Shown here in pieces: positions 1 through 11,125 of a stretch of 64,000 bases of DNA. Location: the NCBI GenBank assembly GCA_007922195.1, contig ML682008.1, positions 7,476,798-7,540,797 of the forward strand. Direction: 5' to 3'. This stretch comes from Podocnemis expansa (taxonomy: Eukaryota; Chordata; Testudines; Podocnemididae). The notes beneath the pieces are model-generated. The model was given only the letters and a program-made list of their open reading frames with translations. It ran no database searches and was not told the origin of the DNA. Within the stretch, counting starts at the first letter, position 1, and each line of letters starts with the position of its first letter. The translations under genes and the position numbers were made by a program.

Positions 1-655
1 TCCTCAGTCACAGAGCATCAGATGTTTAGGCTACCGCATTATTCCTGGAAGAGCTATCTTGTTTTATGCATGCCTTAATGAGGTGTGAACCACCTTTCTC
101 TGCTTTGTTGTTGCTGGGATCTGCCTCAAAACATGTGAGACATATTTTTGGAAATATTACACAGCAGAACATCATAACCATACATATGACATTGCAAGAA
201 ACATGTTACCATAACAATAATGTTCAGTATGTCAAGAGCATTCCCCAAACACTGTACATAACATATTTTGCATTAAACAACATATAAGGGTGCCATGGGG
301 TTCAGTCTGTCACACATGAACTAACACGGAGCCCCAATGATGTCAGTGGGGCTTTATGAGTGGTTCTCTTTCCAGGTTCAGGACCTAAGGGAGCATAGTT
401 GTTACAAATCTGGTCTAGTCCTACTGAATTCCTGGGGTTACTAAGTGTCTGATCACTGTTGCTTGCTATAGGTCATTCAGGTGCACTCCTCAAGGGCAGA
501 CCATTTCTTTACCATCCCTCCTGGCAGTGGGACCCGCCCTGCCACTTAAGCCCTCAGCCTTTCTTGAGGCATCTGAGTTACTTAGATGCATTCATTCCAG
601 ATGCCACCTGCATAGTTGTATTTTTGTGTCTCTAGTTACACCTTTTGAGGGCCAC
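1..655. other. Unassigned intergenic DNA
   Basis: I see no recognisable gene or repeat boundary here. The 73-codon frame at 66-287 has low-complexity, unconserved-looking composition and is probably chance. The stretch ends where the CR1 3' end begins at about 656. Confidence 0.5.
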
Positions 656-1870
656 ATAGACTCATAGACTCTAAGGTCAGAAGGGAGCAGTTTGATCATC
701 TAGTCTGACCTCCAGCACAATGCAGGCCTCAAAACCTCACCCACTCACTTCATTAATAAGCCTCTAACCTATCACTGAGTTATTTATGTCCTTTGAATCA
801 TGATTTAAGGACTTTAAAATACAGAGAATTCACTAGTAGGTGAGCCATGCCCCATGCTACAGAGGAAGGTGAAAAACCCCCAGTGCCCTAGCCAATCTGC
901 CCTGGGGGAAAATTCCTTCCCAACCCCAAACATGGCAATCAGTTAAACCCTGAGCACACGGGCAAGTCTCAACAGCCAGTCACCCAACAGAGAATTCACT
1001 ATAATAACTCAGAACCCACCTCATCTACCCTCCCTTCTTAGGCCACTTGCATATCCACCACCAGTAGCCATGGATCAAAAATCAATCAATTTCCAAAGGA
1101 GGCTATCCCATCATACCATCCCCTCCATAAACTTATCAAGCATACGACTGGCCAAAAGCACTCACTCAGTTTTGGTTTTTGCCCCTGCAGCTCCCCTTGG
1201 AAGGCTATATCAGAACTTTATTCCTCTAATGGTTAAAAACCTGTGACAAATTTCAGCTCTAAATTTCCTGATGGACAGTTTATATCAATTTGTTCTAGTG
1301 TCCATACTGGTGCTATACTTGATTAACTCCTCTGCCTCCCTGATATTTCTCTCTTTGATGTATTTATAGAGAGAGATCATATCAAACCTTATCCTCCTAT
1401 GGTTAGGCTAAACAATCCAAGCTCCTTGAGTCGCCTCTCATAAGGCAGGTTTTCCACTCCCTGGACCATTCTTGTAGGCCTTCGCTGCACTTGTCCAAAT
1501 TTGAATTCATACTTTTTAAGCATGGAGAACCAGAACTGCATGCAATACTCCAGATGGGGCCTCACCAGTGCCTTGTACAGCAGCACTATCACCTCCCTGT
1601 CTCTACTTGAAATACCTCTCCTGATACATCCTAGAACCGCATTAGCTTTTTTCACAGCCACATCACATTGGCTGCTCATAGTCATCCTGTGATCAACTAG
1701 TACTCCCAAATTATTCTCCTCCTCAGTCCATTCTAACCAATGCATCTCCAACTTATAGGAAAAATTGTCCCTAAATGCATGGCCTTGCACTTCCCGTTAT
1801 TAAATTTCATCCTATTCCGGGTACTCCAACTTACAAAATCATCCACTCAGGCTTACAAGGTCATCCACAT
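656..1870 (-). mobile_element. CR1 LINE, 5'-truncated 3' fragment
   Basis: The minus-strand sequence ends at about 656-720 with a CR1-type 3' UTR (CATAGACTCTAAGGTCAGAA on the + strand, then the block about a region to which the element maps). Upstream it encodes the C-terminal part of the CR1 reverse transcriptase. The same 3' end recurs at 32251, so both belong to one older subfamily. The 5' end near 1870 is approximate. The body carries frame breaks, so it is dead. Confidence 0.85.
1389..1790 (-). pseudogene. CR1 ORF2 fragment (RT C-terminal region)
   Basis: A 133-codon open piece matches the region downstream of the RT active site in CR1 ORF2. It contains the [27 protein letters not shown] and [12 protein letters not shown] blocks that are also present in the intact copy at 42897-45872. 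The FADD active-site box is not included, so no catalytic part remains. It ends in unrelated residues after a frame break, as expected for an old 5'-truncated insertion. Confidence 0.9.
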
Positions 1871-2865
1871 GATGATTAAAGCAAAGAAAATAGACTTTTC
1901 AAAGGAACTTCCTAACCACATGTACATTTTAGTCTTAAACAGCACAAATAGTGCTAGCTAGGCAAAACAGAAAATGCCTGAACACAGGCCCCTTCCCCTC
2001 CATCAAATGAGTTACCACTCCATTTGGATCCGAGATCTGTCTGCTTTCAGGCTAGCTAGAGCCTCCCTTGTCTTTCCTTCAGTGAGTCTTTCTTGCTAGC
2101 AAGACCATCCCTATGGGGGTGCGGGGCCCTGGGCGAATCGCTATCTGCAGGGCCCCCACCCACCCCAGCACTGGGGGGCAGGGCCGGCCAGCCCAGGGGA
2201 GTGTCTGACAAGGAACATCATTGCCTAACCCCTCCAGGTTCCTGTTGCTGAATATCAGGAGCCAGGAAGCTCCGCAAATAGGAGTAGGAGGGAGGGTGAT
2301 GGATCATACCGTCCCTTGGACTTCCAGCCCTGCCCCTCCCATGAACTTTGCTGTGATGCCTGCCTTCCCCACAGTCTTCTGATTGGCAGCATGAGAGTGG
2401 GGAGCAGGGGAGGATAAAGTGGGGTGTCAGGAGGGTAAGAGAAGTGTAGCTGGGTGGCAGGCAGCAAGGAAGGCAGCACAGCATCTGCAATTTCCCATGC
2501 TGTTCCTGCCCTAGGCCAAATGCCTGGACATGCTGCAGGGCAGAAAATTTTAAAAGACTCTGGCCTTGTCCCAGCTTACAGGTGCATGCAAACCAGGTGG
2601 GGGAAGTTAAGGAACCCATGAGGCAAACAAGTCCATTTCACTCAGGATGGGAAAAGCAAGAAGGATCCACCCAGAAAGAAAAAGAACAAATTACAAGATG
2701 AAAGTCATGTCTGATCACCAGCCATATACAATGATCACACAGGAGCTCTGAGGAAGCAAGACATGAGAAGTTCCATAGATTTAGTTGAGAGTCAGCAAAT
2801 ATAAAAGATGGGTAAAAAGATGAAAACTTACTCAGTATCTGTGGTAGAAAGAGCAGGCAACATTA

Positions 2866-3427
2866 GGGGTGTGTTCACACAGGCTTCTTATTTCGAAACA
2901 ACAGAGGTTGTTTTGAAATAAGAAACAGCATGTCCACGCGACGTACTCCCATTTTGAAACAAGGGGTTCCCTTGTTTCAAAATTGGAGCCGTGTTTTGAA
3001 ATGGCTTAAACCTCCTTCCGTTTTGAAACACCCCCATGGGGACATGTTGTTTCGGAACAAACTGTTCCGAAACAACATTTGACCTCCCTTCCCAGGGTGC
3101 TTAGCACCCTAGGAGGAAGGGCCACCCCCTCAGCACCCTGGCCAGGGTGCTGAGGGGTGTCCCCTGGCCGGCAGAGGGGGTCTGCAGCCCTCTGCAGACC
3201 CCGGTGGGGTGAAGCGCCTGGCTCCGCTTCACCCCGCAGGGGTCTGCAGTCCCCCCCGGAAGTGAAAAAGCAAGTCCCCAACGTTGGCCAGGCAATTTCG
3301 TTTCCCTTACTTCAAAGACACTTTTTTGTCTTTCAAAATAAGGTGTTTCGAAATAAAACATTATTTCGAAACGGCTTGTTTTGAAACATCTTGTTTCGAA
3401 ACAAGCAGTTTGTGTGTGAACATAGCC
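2866..3427. mobile_element. Harbinger-like MITE, TTTCGAAA-rich family (family B)
   Basis: The inverted ends are GGGTGTGTTCACAC and GTGTGAACATAGCC, flanked by TTA and TAA. Both AT-rich arms are built from repeated TTTCGAAA / TTATTTCGAAATAA blocks, and a GC-rich centre (about 3080-3250) contains its own short palindromes. The left arm is closely similar to 48476-48720, including the run CGAAATGGCTTAAACC. Several overlapping open frames in the centre are artefacts of the GC-rich palindromes. Confidence 0.75.
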
Positions 3428-4556
3428 TAATTGTCACCTACTTACCCTGGGATGGGTAGGGGGAATTCAAACATCAAGAGATTAGTTTAAAACACAGTAT
3501 AATCTTGCCCCCCTACAAAGAACATATTTTTGCCATTCTTGTGATTTTTGATCTCTTGAAACTGGCAATACAGTATAAATTAATACCATATACTTCACTC
3601 AAGGAATTCCTTTCCCTAACTGTATTCTTCGTGCTACTGTAGCAGGCTTCTGTAGCCACATTGTAAGGACACAGAGAGAGAAATTAATTGAATGTTCCTT
3701 TTAAAGTATGTTAGGCAACACTGTATCTGTTCTTTAATATCATAACTGAAATAACTACCTCAGTTTAATAGACATTGTAACCAATGTCCAACAAAGCTTG
3801 ATGTTGTAAATTTAGAACTCTATTTTGTATTCTTAATAAAACTTTTTTTAGGTGTATACTCTGGAATTTCATTTAAATGTGTGAACAAGTTGTGTGAATG
3901 AAGGGTGTGTGTGATGGAATCAGTCAATACCAGCCTGTCCTGATGAAATGCAAGTACTACCTTATTGGCTAAGTGATGCAAACAACTAATACAAAACTGA
4001 GTGTCCACCCCAGAAAGAAAAGAAGATAACACAAAGTCATGTCTGTAAATGGCTGGTGATGAATGATCACACAGGATCCCTGGCCCAGCCTGCCCTCCAG
4101 CCTCACCACTTGGCCTGGGGGTGGGGGGGCAGTCCTTGCCCTGGCCTGCCTGCCATCCTCTTGCCTGGCCACCAACCCAGCATGACCCAGGGCCCAGAGG
4201 GACATGTGTGACGGTGTGCACCCTGGGTTATGATCTACATGATTTTCCTGTTCACTTGTACACTGGGATTGCATGATTTGTGCCAATTGCACCATGCAAT
4301 GTTTCTGTGTGGATGCTAATAACTTATTCTACATGATATCTATGATGATATGTTTCCTACAACCTCATACGTGGGAACAAACATGTAACATGCCTTCTAT
4401 GGCTCAGGGGTAAGGAAAGAGACAGAGGTCTCTTCCAGCAGCAGTGAACCTGAAAGAGGCAAAGGTAGCTAATAGAGGTGTCTGTGAAGAGACAAAAGAA
4501 TTACCTCAGCCCTGAAAGGGAGGGGCTGAGGGGTTTGGAAACAAAGACTGAGACAA

Positions 4557-4699
4557 GCATCTGATGAAGTGGGATTTTCTCCCATGAAAGGTCATGCGAA
4601 AAATAAATATGTTAATCTTTAATTGCCACATGACTCCTTGGGGCTTTTTTTTTTTTTTTTTTTTTCCTGGACTAGACTAACACGGCTATCCCTTTGGAA
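4557..4699 (+). repeat. Penelope-like element 3' tail
   Basis: This matches the 3' terminal sequence that follows the PLE coding region at 51065-51160: GCATCTGATGAAGTGGG, a CTCATGCAAAAAATAAAT-like segment, and the CCACATGACTCCTTG block. It is followed by a 20-plus-base T run and CTAGACTAACACGGCTATCC. No coding sequence accompanies it. Confidence 0.85.
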
Positions 4700-5785
4700 A
4701 TTGAGACCTGGAAGTTTTAAAAGGTTTTTGAGCTGGGACTCTCCATCTTGAAACAACTCCAAGCAAGATATGGGCCCTGCCTGGCCTCAGGCAGAGACCG
4801 ACTGTGCAAGCATCTAACAGCCAAACACGTTGAGCTAAACTTGTTTGGTCTATGAGGTTAGTTTAAGTAGAAGTATTAGGTTAGCATGTGTGGTTTCTCC
4901 TGACTTACTTATACTGTGATTCTGCCATGCTTGGCCATATTCTCACTTAGAATTATAATCTGATCAATAAACTAGTAGTTGTTTTACCTAAAGCTGTGTG
5001 ATCTTTAGAGGGTGTGAGTGAAGGATGCTGTGCACAATCTATTTCTTTGTTAAATGGATGGACTTGAGTGTGTGGTGGTTAGGAGTGGTTCCTAATCTCT
5101 GTAGACAGTGGCTCCTGGTGTAGTAACAGGGGCCGGGGGTGCTTGCTGGGGGACCCTCCCTCGAGTAGCCAGGGGCATACACGCCCTGCCTGGCACCAAC
5201 TGCATGCAAGAGGCCAGAGTGGACTGACTCAGGAGTGAGTGGTCACTTGGCAAAGCGAGATGAATCAGGGTTCAGGAGTGGGAATTGGGAGGTCACAGCA
5301 GCACACTGAACGGGATCTGGGGAGCGGTCTGTCATAGCATGTTCCCTGATCTACCTGCCCCCCCCCCAGCCCAATGTGAATCAGGGCCCAGGGAGAGTCT
5401 TGGATCCCCAGCACCCTTGTCCCCCTCCAGGCTGAGGCTCAGGGTTGCACCAGACTCCCCCCAGTACTTACCTGGCTGTGTGTTCCCTGGGCTGGTGCTG
5501 GCAGTGTCTGCTGGAGGAGGAAAAGGTTAAACCTCCCTCTCCCCTCCAGCTAACTGCTCAGCTGGAGGCTCCAGAGGGAGGGACGGCAGGCAGCCCAGGT
5601 ATTCACCTGCTAAGCAGCCTCTTAGGGAGCCTGTGTCTGCCGGCCAAAAACATTTGGGGCTCACTGCAGGCGATGTGGGACTCCTGCCGGTCCCTGCTGG
5701 GGGGGGAGCCCGCAGGGCCCCCAATGCGTGGGGCCCACGTCAAATGTCCCATTTGACCTACGCTAAGGATGGCTCTGCTTGCTAC

Positions 5786-6820
5786 TGGTAGTTGGCCCCT
5801 TGCATCAAGTACTGCTGAGTAACACAGTCTTGGTTATGAGCTCCAGTGTGAAACCCCATGTTGCAATTAAATTGGGTTCATATGTACAACACTCTTGTTC
5901 CCTACAGGATGTTAATGTGGATGAGATTCATTAGCAAATCAATAATCTTTGGTAGCTGTCTTGATGACTCTTGCCTGTTTTACATATCCACAAGGGGAGA
6001 AAACCTTTTCCTTTTGTAGGACTTTGCTATATACAACACTTAGGACAAAAGTGTGACAGACTGGGGTTTCTACTCGACTGTGCAAGTTGCAATCACAAAC
6101 TATACAAAACAGAATAAAATTCATGATTTGATGTAGACTTATTCCCTAAACTCTCACAACAACAATCAGACGCTGTTTTGTTTTCAATACAGTATCAGCC
6201 TCTGCTATGCTGTCGGCTAATTTGAAAGTCACAAATGAGCAATGAAAAGACATTTTACAGGACTATTAATAACTTAATAAATAATGAATCAGTGATAGCT
6301 GTGGTAAGGATGTAGTGTAAAATTTATCCTTGATGGTCTGATGTTGACTTCAGTGATGTTAGACCAGGGAATTTGGTCCACAGCCTCCAGTTTTCAAAAG
6401 AGGCCAAACTATGTTTGGAAATGGATTCAGCATGTAAGCACCCATTGTATGTCTTGTGTGTCTCACTGCCCATACAAATGTGTGATTTGTATACAGAGTT
6501 TAGGTGGCCCAAATCACTTTGGTCACTGGGCCAGAGAAATTATTGTGGCCTTATCACATTTTTTTTGCTTTTGAAGACACTAGACAATTCTAGCTTTAGA
6601 ATTAGTTAAGCAGCTTGTGTTAAGTATAGCTCATTATGAATTTTTGGTTAGTTGATTTTGTCAATTAGACATCAAGATCAAAATGAAGAAACCAATGTTC
6701 ATAAATGTATTTAAGGTTACTAATTGTCTTCAAGGAAACTAATTGAAGTTTCGAGGGCTGGAGTGCTGTTCAGTTGTTGGTTCTTAGCGCTTGATAACAG
6801 TAAAACCAGACTTCTAGATC
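5786..6820. other. Unassigned intergenic DNA between two hAT elements
   Basis: AT-rich sequence without a supported gene. Open frames up to 78 codons on both strands (5939-6609) overlap one another and show no recognisable motif, so I treat them as chance. Confidence 0.45.
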
Positions 6821-7392
6821 CAGGGGCAGTCTTAGGGATTCCAGGGCCCTGGTCTAAAGTCAAGGATGGGGCCCCCCATGCCATGTGGGGTCCTATCCTT
6901 GACTTCCCCCCACCTCACCAGGGGTCCCACTGGCCCTGCCACCAACCTCCTGCCCCCCCAGCCTCTCTGTGCCCTACGCTGGCCCCTTGGTCCTGTGATA
7001 GGCCCTGCCATGCGACCCCAGGCCCCCATGCTGGCCTTGCCAGCCCCACTGTGGGTCCTAGCCCCCGCCCATTGTGGGTCCCCACCCCCTTGCTGGCATC
7101 ACCTGGACACCCCGTGCCCCTATTGGCCTTGCCAGCCTTGCCTTGGCTCACCAGCCCCTCCTGCCATCCTCACTGGGGCTTATCCCACCCCTCTGTTGGC
7201 CTAGCTGGCCCTGCGGTGGGCACTGGACCCTCCGGGGTGACCTCACCAGTCCCACTGCAGGCCCCCTGCCTTCCCAACATGCCCTGCCATGGGCCCCCAG
7301 CCATGGCACCGGGGGCCCCCTCCTTCCCTGCCCCATCCTCCACACGGCCCTGGGCAACTGCCCTACCTGTCCACTTGCTAAGACTCCCTATG
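6821..7392. mobile_element. GC-rich non-autonomous hAT, 572 bp
   Basis: The left end is CAGGGGCAGTCTTAGGG and the right end GCTAAGACTCCCTATG, which are imperfect inverted repeats. Flanking octamers are TCTAGATC (6813-6820) and TCTAGACC (7393-7400), 7 of 8 identical. The interior is C-rich on the + strand with the CAAGGATGGGGCCCCCCATG motif near the left end. Long overlapping frames (up to 235 codons, proline-rich) result from the lack of stop codons in GC-rich sequence and are not genes. Confidence 0.75.
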
Positions 7393-7400
7393 TCTAGACC

Positions 7401-9718
7401 CTATAAGTACATCATCAGTGTCCATTTCTAATTGCACTCATTCACTATATGTTAGCTTTTTGTTTTTCCTACAAATGGTCTTACTTTATGAAAGGATGAT
7501 ACAGCCATTAATAAAATTTTGCACAGTGTGTAAGCAGGTATTCAAAAAAAAAAAATAATGATCCTAGGCAGAAGGTCTAATTCCAATTTCACACAAAAGT
7601 ATAACTCTAGTGACTACTCCAGGCCGACATCAGTGTCAGAGCAAAATCATGCCTGTGAACATATAAATTTAATGTAGAATATGAATACATAAAACGAGCT
7701 ACAGTATTTCAATGGCTGAAGTCATGAAATGCTGCGTATTAAAACTATCTGTTCTTGCCACTAGATAGCAGCATATGTCTTTAATGTTCAGAATATGTTT
7801 CATGCCCAGCTAAACTCAAGATCTCATATTCTACATATTATTTACCTAGATCTCTCCTGAAGGTTGCTGTAATATCTGTGGAGAAAACTATTATATAGCA
7901 TATAGTAAGCATATAAAGCATTTATGGATGCCATTCACTAATTTCTGTTGAGCATTGTGATCTATTAAAAGATAAATATGCTATTGCAGCAGTGTAGAGC
8001 CAGAATAATGCCACTGACTTGAATGGAGTTATTCCAGCTTTATAATGATAAGTTGAGTGCAGACTTTGGCCTTTGTGGGTTTTACTGACTAACTTTCTAA
8101 GAGGACCACAAAGTGATGCAAGGAATGCTATGAACTCATTCAGTACCCCTCATGCATTAAAGTGACAGCAAGGTTGCCTGCCTGTACTTTATAGTTTTGT
8201 TACTATTAAAAATAATTTTTTGTAAAGGAACTGTTCCAGTCAGCAGTATTCTAGTCCAAGGCTGTATGAGCAGTGTGTTTTGGGATGATTAACTGCTAGT
8301 TCAGTAGAAAGTGTTGAATGCTTGCTTTAATTTACACATACTGTGCAACTCACACACTCAGCTTCCACTAGAAGTATTTTGATGTCAACCTTTCCTTATT
8401 TAACAAACGGAGGAGCTAAAAATATACACCTAGCTACGAGGTGAATCAGACTTGGGGGTTTTTATTGCTCATGAAATAAGATTGCAATGCTTGTTATTGG
8501 ACAAATAAGGAGCTTTGCCTTGCAATGCTATTTAAAATATCTTTACTGATGTGATGCAGGCTGTGATTCAAACATTGCACATACTGAATGAACAACATTA
8601 AAGAAAACCTCCAGAATAAAAAATGTGCCAGCAACACGGGACCGTCCCTGAAGAGATGAACAAACTTCTGGCAAGGGGAGTTTGGAAACTAATGTTGTTA
8701 TCTCTGAGGAAAAAATAGAAGAAAAATATATATCAGCAGGTAAAAATGATACTTTTTAGCTGGAAGGCAGAGTTTACTCTGTGGAGCTTTCTTCACTGAT
8801 ATGTGCCTGGATACCATGAGAACTTGAACAAATTCAAATATCTCAATATGCGAATATATCTGAATACCTCAGGGCTGGTTGGTTTGTTGAGAGATTTGCA
8901 AAAGTGAACATTGCCACAAGAAGTGATGGGGTCCTGGTAATCATCAAAACTGGAAGTGTATCTGGGATGCTATATTCCAAGCCAAGACCTGGTAAGGTCA
9001 CAAGGCTAAACAGAACTGACTCTTGAAGAGGTGCGGTTTAAAAAAAAATACATGCTGGGAAACGGCAGAGATGTCTATACTAGCTAGTGATTGGGAGCAG
9101 AATTTTTAGGTGACAAATGGAAGCCTTGTCCCTTCCTTTTTGGTAGCAGCATCCTTCAAGGAAGATATAAACTTTTTCTCTTTCCCTGTTTACCAGAGGT
9201 TCTACTGGTGCTTCTGTCCACTAGATTTTACATAGCTCTTCTTCCTCAGCGATAGACCCATTTTTCTCACATATGGCCAACACCTGGGCTTCTCTCACAC
9301 CCACACCCTAGTTTAGAATGTGCACCAAGGAAGTTCTAAAAATACTGTGTATTGTGAGGTGTCATGACTGTAGAGCAGAGGTCCTCAAATTTATGCACAC
9401 AATCGTGGCTCCTCCTCCGTGTTTTCACTGAAAGAAGCTAAAGTATCATTAAATACTTTCCTGATTATACTTTTCTATAAACACAGTTGCCGTAGATGCT
9501 GCAGTGATGTTGTGCAATTGTTAATGTCAGAGGACATTGTCCATGCTCTTATTAGGATGGGAAGATAGACTTCTTTATTAAGGTGTGTGGTCCACACTAT
9601 GGAAAAGTACAAGCATCCTTGTTTTAGAGTCTACATTAACAGACTTGGACTTAGATCTTGTAACCAAGAGGTAAGAGAGGAAGTAACCGAACCAAGCCAA
9701 GCTGTTGGGAGTTTTGTT
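7401..9718. other. Unassigned AT-rich DNA
   Basis: About 2.3 kb with no open frame of note on either strand and no recognised repeat. It could be unique intergenic or intronic sequence. I see no splice-site or exon pattern that I could defend. Confidence 0.45.
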
Positions 9719-9944
9719 AAAAAAACAGCAAGGAGTTGTGTGGCACTTTAAGACTAACAGATTTATTTTTTGTATGAGCTTTCGTGGGAGAAGATCCCAC
9801 TTCCTCAGATGCTTTGAAGATGGGTGAACTTACAGAAAGGAATGAAACTAAGTGCAAGGGGGTGTAAAACATAGGATCAGGCCATACAGTAGCAGCAAAT
9901 CAGAGCAGTTGTTAGGTTCAAACCATGGGAAGCCTGAAGTCAAA

Positions 9945-10256
9945 TTACCTTTTGTAATGGGAAAAGAACCCATAGTCTTGATTAAGTCCTGCTTTCACAG
10001 AATTTAGCTTGCATATTAATTCGAGTTCAGCTGTTTCTCTTTGAAGTCTTGATGTCCCAGCTACATCTCTAACGACAGTCGTTAACAAATCAGTCATCGA
10101 GTGATTAGGAAGATGGACATGCTCAGCAACTGGTTTCTTTGTTCTTTGATTTCTGATATCAGCTCTGTGCTCATTCAGCCTCTTACACAGCGATCTTCCC
10201 ATTTGTCCAATATATAAGGTGTTGAGGCATTTCATGCACATGATGGCATAGACCAC
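9945..10256 (-). pseudogene. PLE GIY-YIG endonuclease domain
   Basis: A 103-codon open block carries the GIY-YIG signature: VVYAI-type first strand (VYAIMC), then LYIGQMGRSL followed by KRLNEHRADI with the catalytic Arg/His region, and the C-terminal ETAELELICKLNS and YGFFSHYKR motifs that end PLE proteins. In PLEs this domain nicks target DNA for priming. It is the C-terminal part of the same protein as the RT at 10507-11125, separated from it by stops in the linker (10257-10506). The block itself looks undamaged. Confidence 0.9.
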
Positions 10257-10506
10257 ATTAGTAGATGAGCAGATAAATGAGCCTTTGATGGAGTAGCAGG
10301 CTTGATTAGGACCTATGATGGTATCTGTTGTGCAGATATGTGGGCAGACTTGGGAGTGTGGTTTGTTACAGGGGTGTGTGCCTGCTTCAATGTTTCTATT
10401 GTTAGATCTGTAGTTGCTGGTGAGAATCTGTTTAAGATTAGGGGGCTGCCTATAAGCAAGGAGGGGTCTGTCTCCTAATGCTTGAGAGAGAGAGAGGGAT
10501 TATCTT

Positions 10507-11125
10507 TTAGAATAGGCTGTGTAAGTCCTTAATGATCTGTTGCACAGGTCTGACTTGGGGGTTGTATGTGGTAACTAGTGGTGTTCTGTTGTTTTCTTTC
10601 TTGGGTCTCTCCTGTAGTAGATGACTTTGGGGAACCTGTCTAGCTCTGTCAATTTGTTTTCTTACTTCCCCAGGTGGGTACTGTAGTTTCAAGAATGCTT
10701 GACAGAGATCCTCAAGATGTCTGTCTCTGTCTGAGGGATCAGAGCTGATGCGGTTATATCTTAGGGCTTGGCTATAGACAATGGATCGTGTGGTGTGTTT
10801 AGGATGGAAGCTCGAAGGATGCAGGTAACTATACCAATCAGTAGGTTTTCGGTATAGGGTGGTGGTGATGCGTCTATCCCTGATTTGTACTGTAGTGTCA
10901 AGAAAGTGGATCTCCTGTGTGGAGTGTTCCAGGCTCAACTTGATGGTGTTGTGGAAATTATTGAAATCTCTGTGAAAATCTTCAAGAGCATCCCTGCCAT
11001 GTGTCCAGATGATAAAGATGTCATCAATGTAGCGCAGGTAAAGAAGAGGTGTTTTGGGATGAGACTTGAGGAAACGTTGTTCTAAGTCACCCATAAAGAT
11101 GTTGGCATATTTGTGGGGCCATGTG
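10507..11125 (-). pseudogene. PLE reverse transcriptase fragment (YIDD box)
   Basis: The frame contains LRYIDDIFIIW, the active-site box of PLE reverse transcriptases, then EIHFLDTTVQIRD and TTLYRKPTDWYSYLH and the thumb-like block PPGEVRKQIDRA. The upstream palm with the first catalytic Asp is missing because of 5' truncation. The open frame continues to 11598, but residues beyond about 11125 come from the adjacent LTR-like sequence and are chance. A stop ends the frame just before the linker to the GIY-YIG block. Confidence 0.9.

Larger units (their letters stand above)
2100..5777. mobile_element. Composite hAT-type DNA transposon with near-perfect 8-bp TSD
   Basis: The left end CAAGACCATCCCTATGGGGG and the right end AAGGATGGCTCTG are inverted and resemble the ends of the element at 24754-26817, including the GCGGGGCCCNGGGCGAATC block just inside the left end. 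Flanks are CTTGCTAG (2092-2099) and CTTGCTAC (5778-5785), 7 of 8 matching, which fits hAT target duplication. The interior is GC-rich at both ends and has been invaded by a MITE (2866-3427) and a PLE tail (about 4557-4699). No transposase frame is recognisable, so it is non-autonomous or fully decayed. Confidence 0.65.
9719..11125 (-). mobile_element. Penelope-like retroelement, 5'-truncated
   Basis: On the minus strand this contains, in order, an RT C-terminal region, a Cys/His-bearing linker, a GIY-YIG endonuclease, a 3' UTR and the typical PLE tail (9722-9815, with the GGCACTTTAAGACTAACAGA block). The 5' limit at about 11125 lies just upstream of the RT box KYANIFMGDLE. Only a few lesions separate the coding blocks, so the copy is not very old. 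Sequence upstream of 11125 is unrelated and LTR-like. Confidence 0.88.

Noticed and set aside
6724..7431. 235-codon proline-rich open frame on + and antisense frames
   Set aside because: It spans the edges of a GC-rich hAT with a near-perfect octamer duplication; the absence of stops reflects composition, and the residues show no domain.
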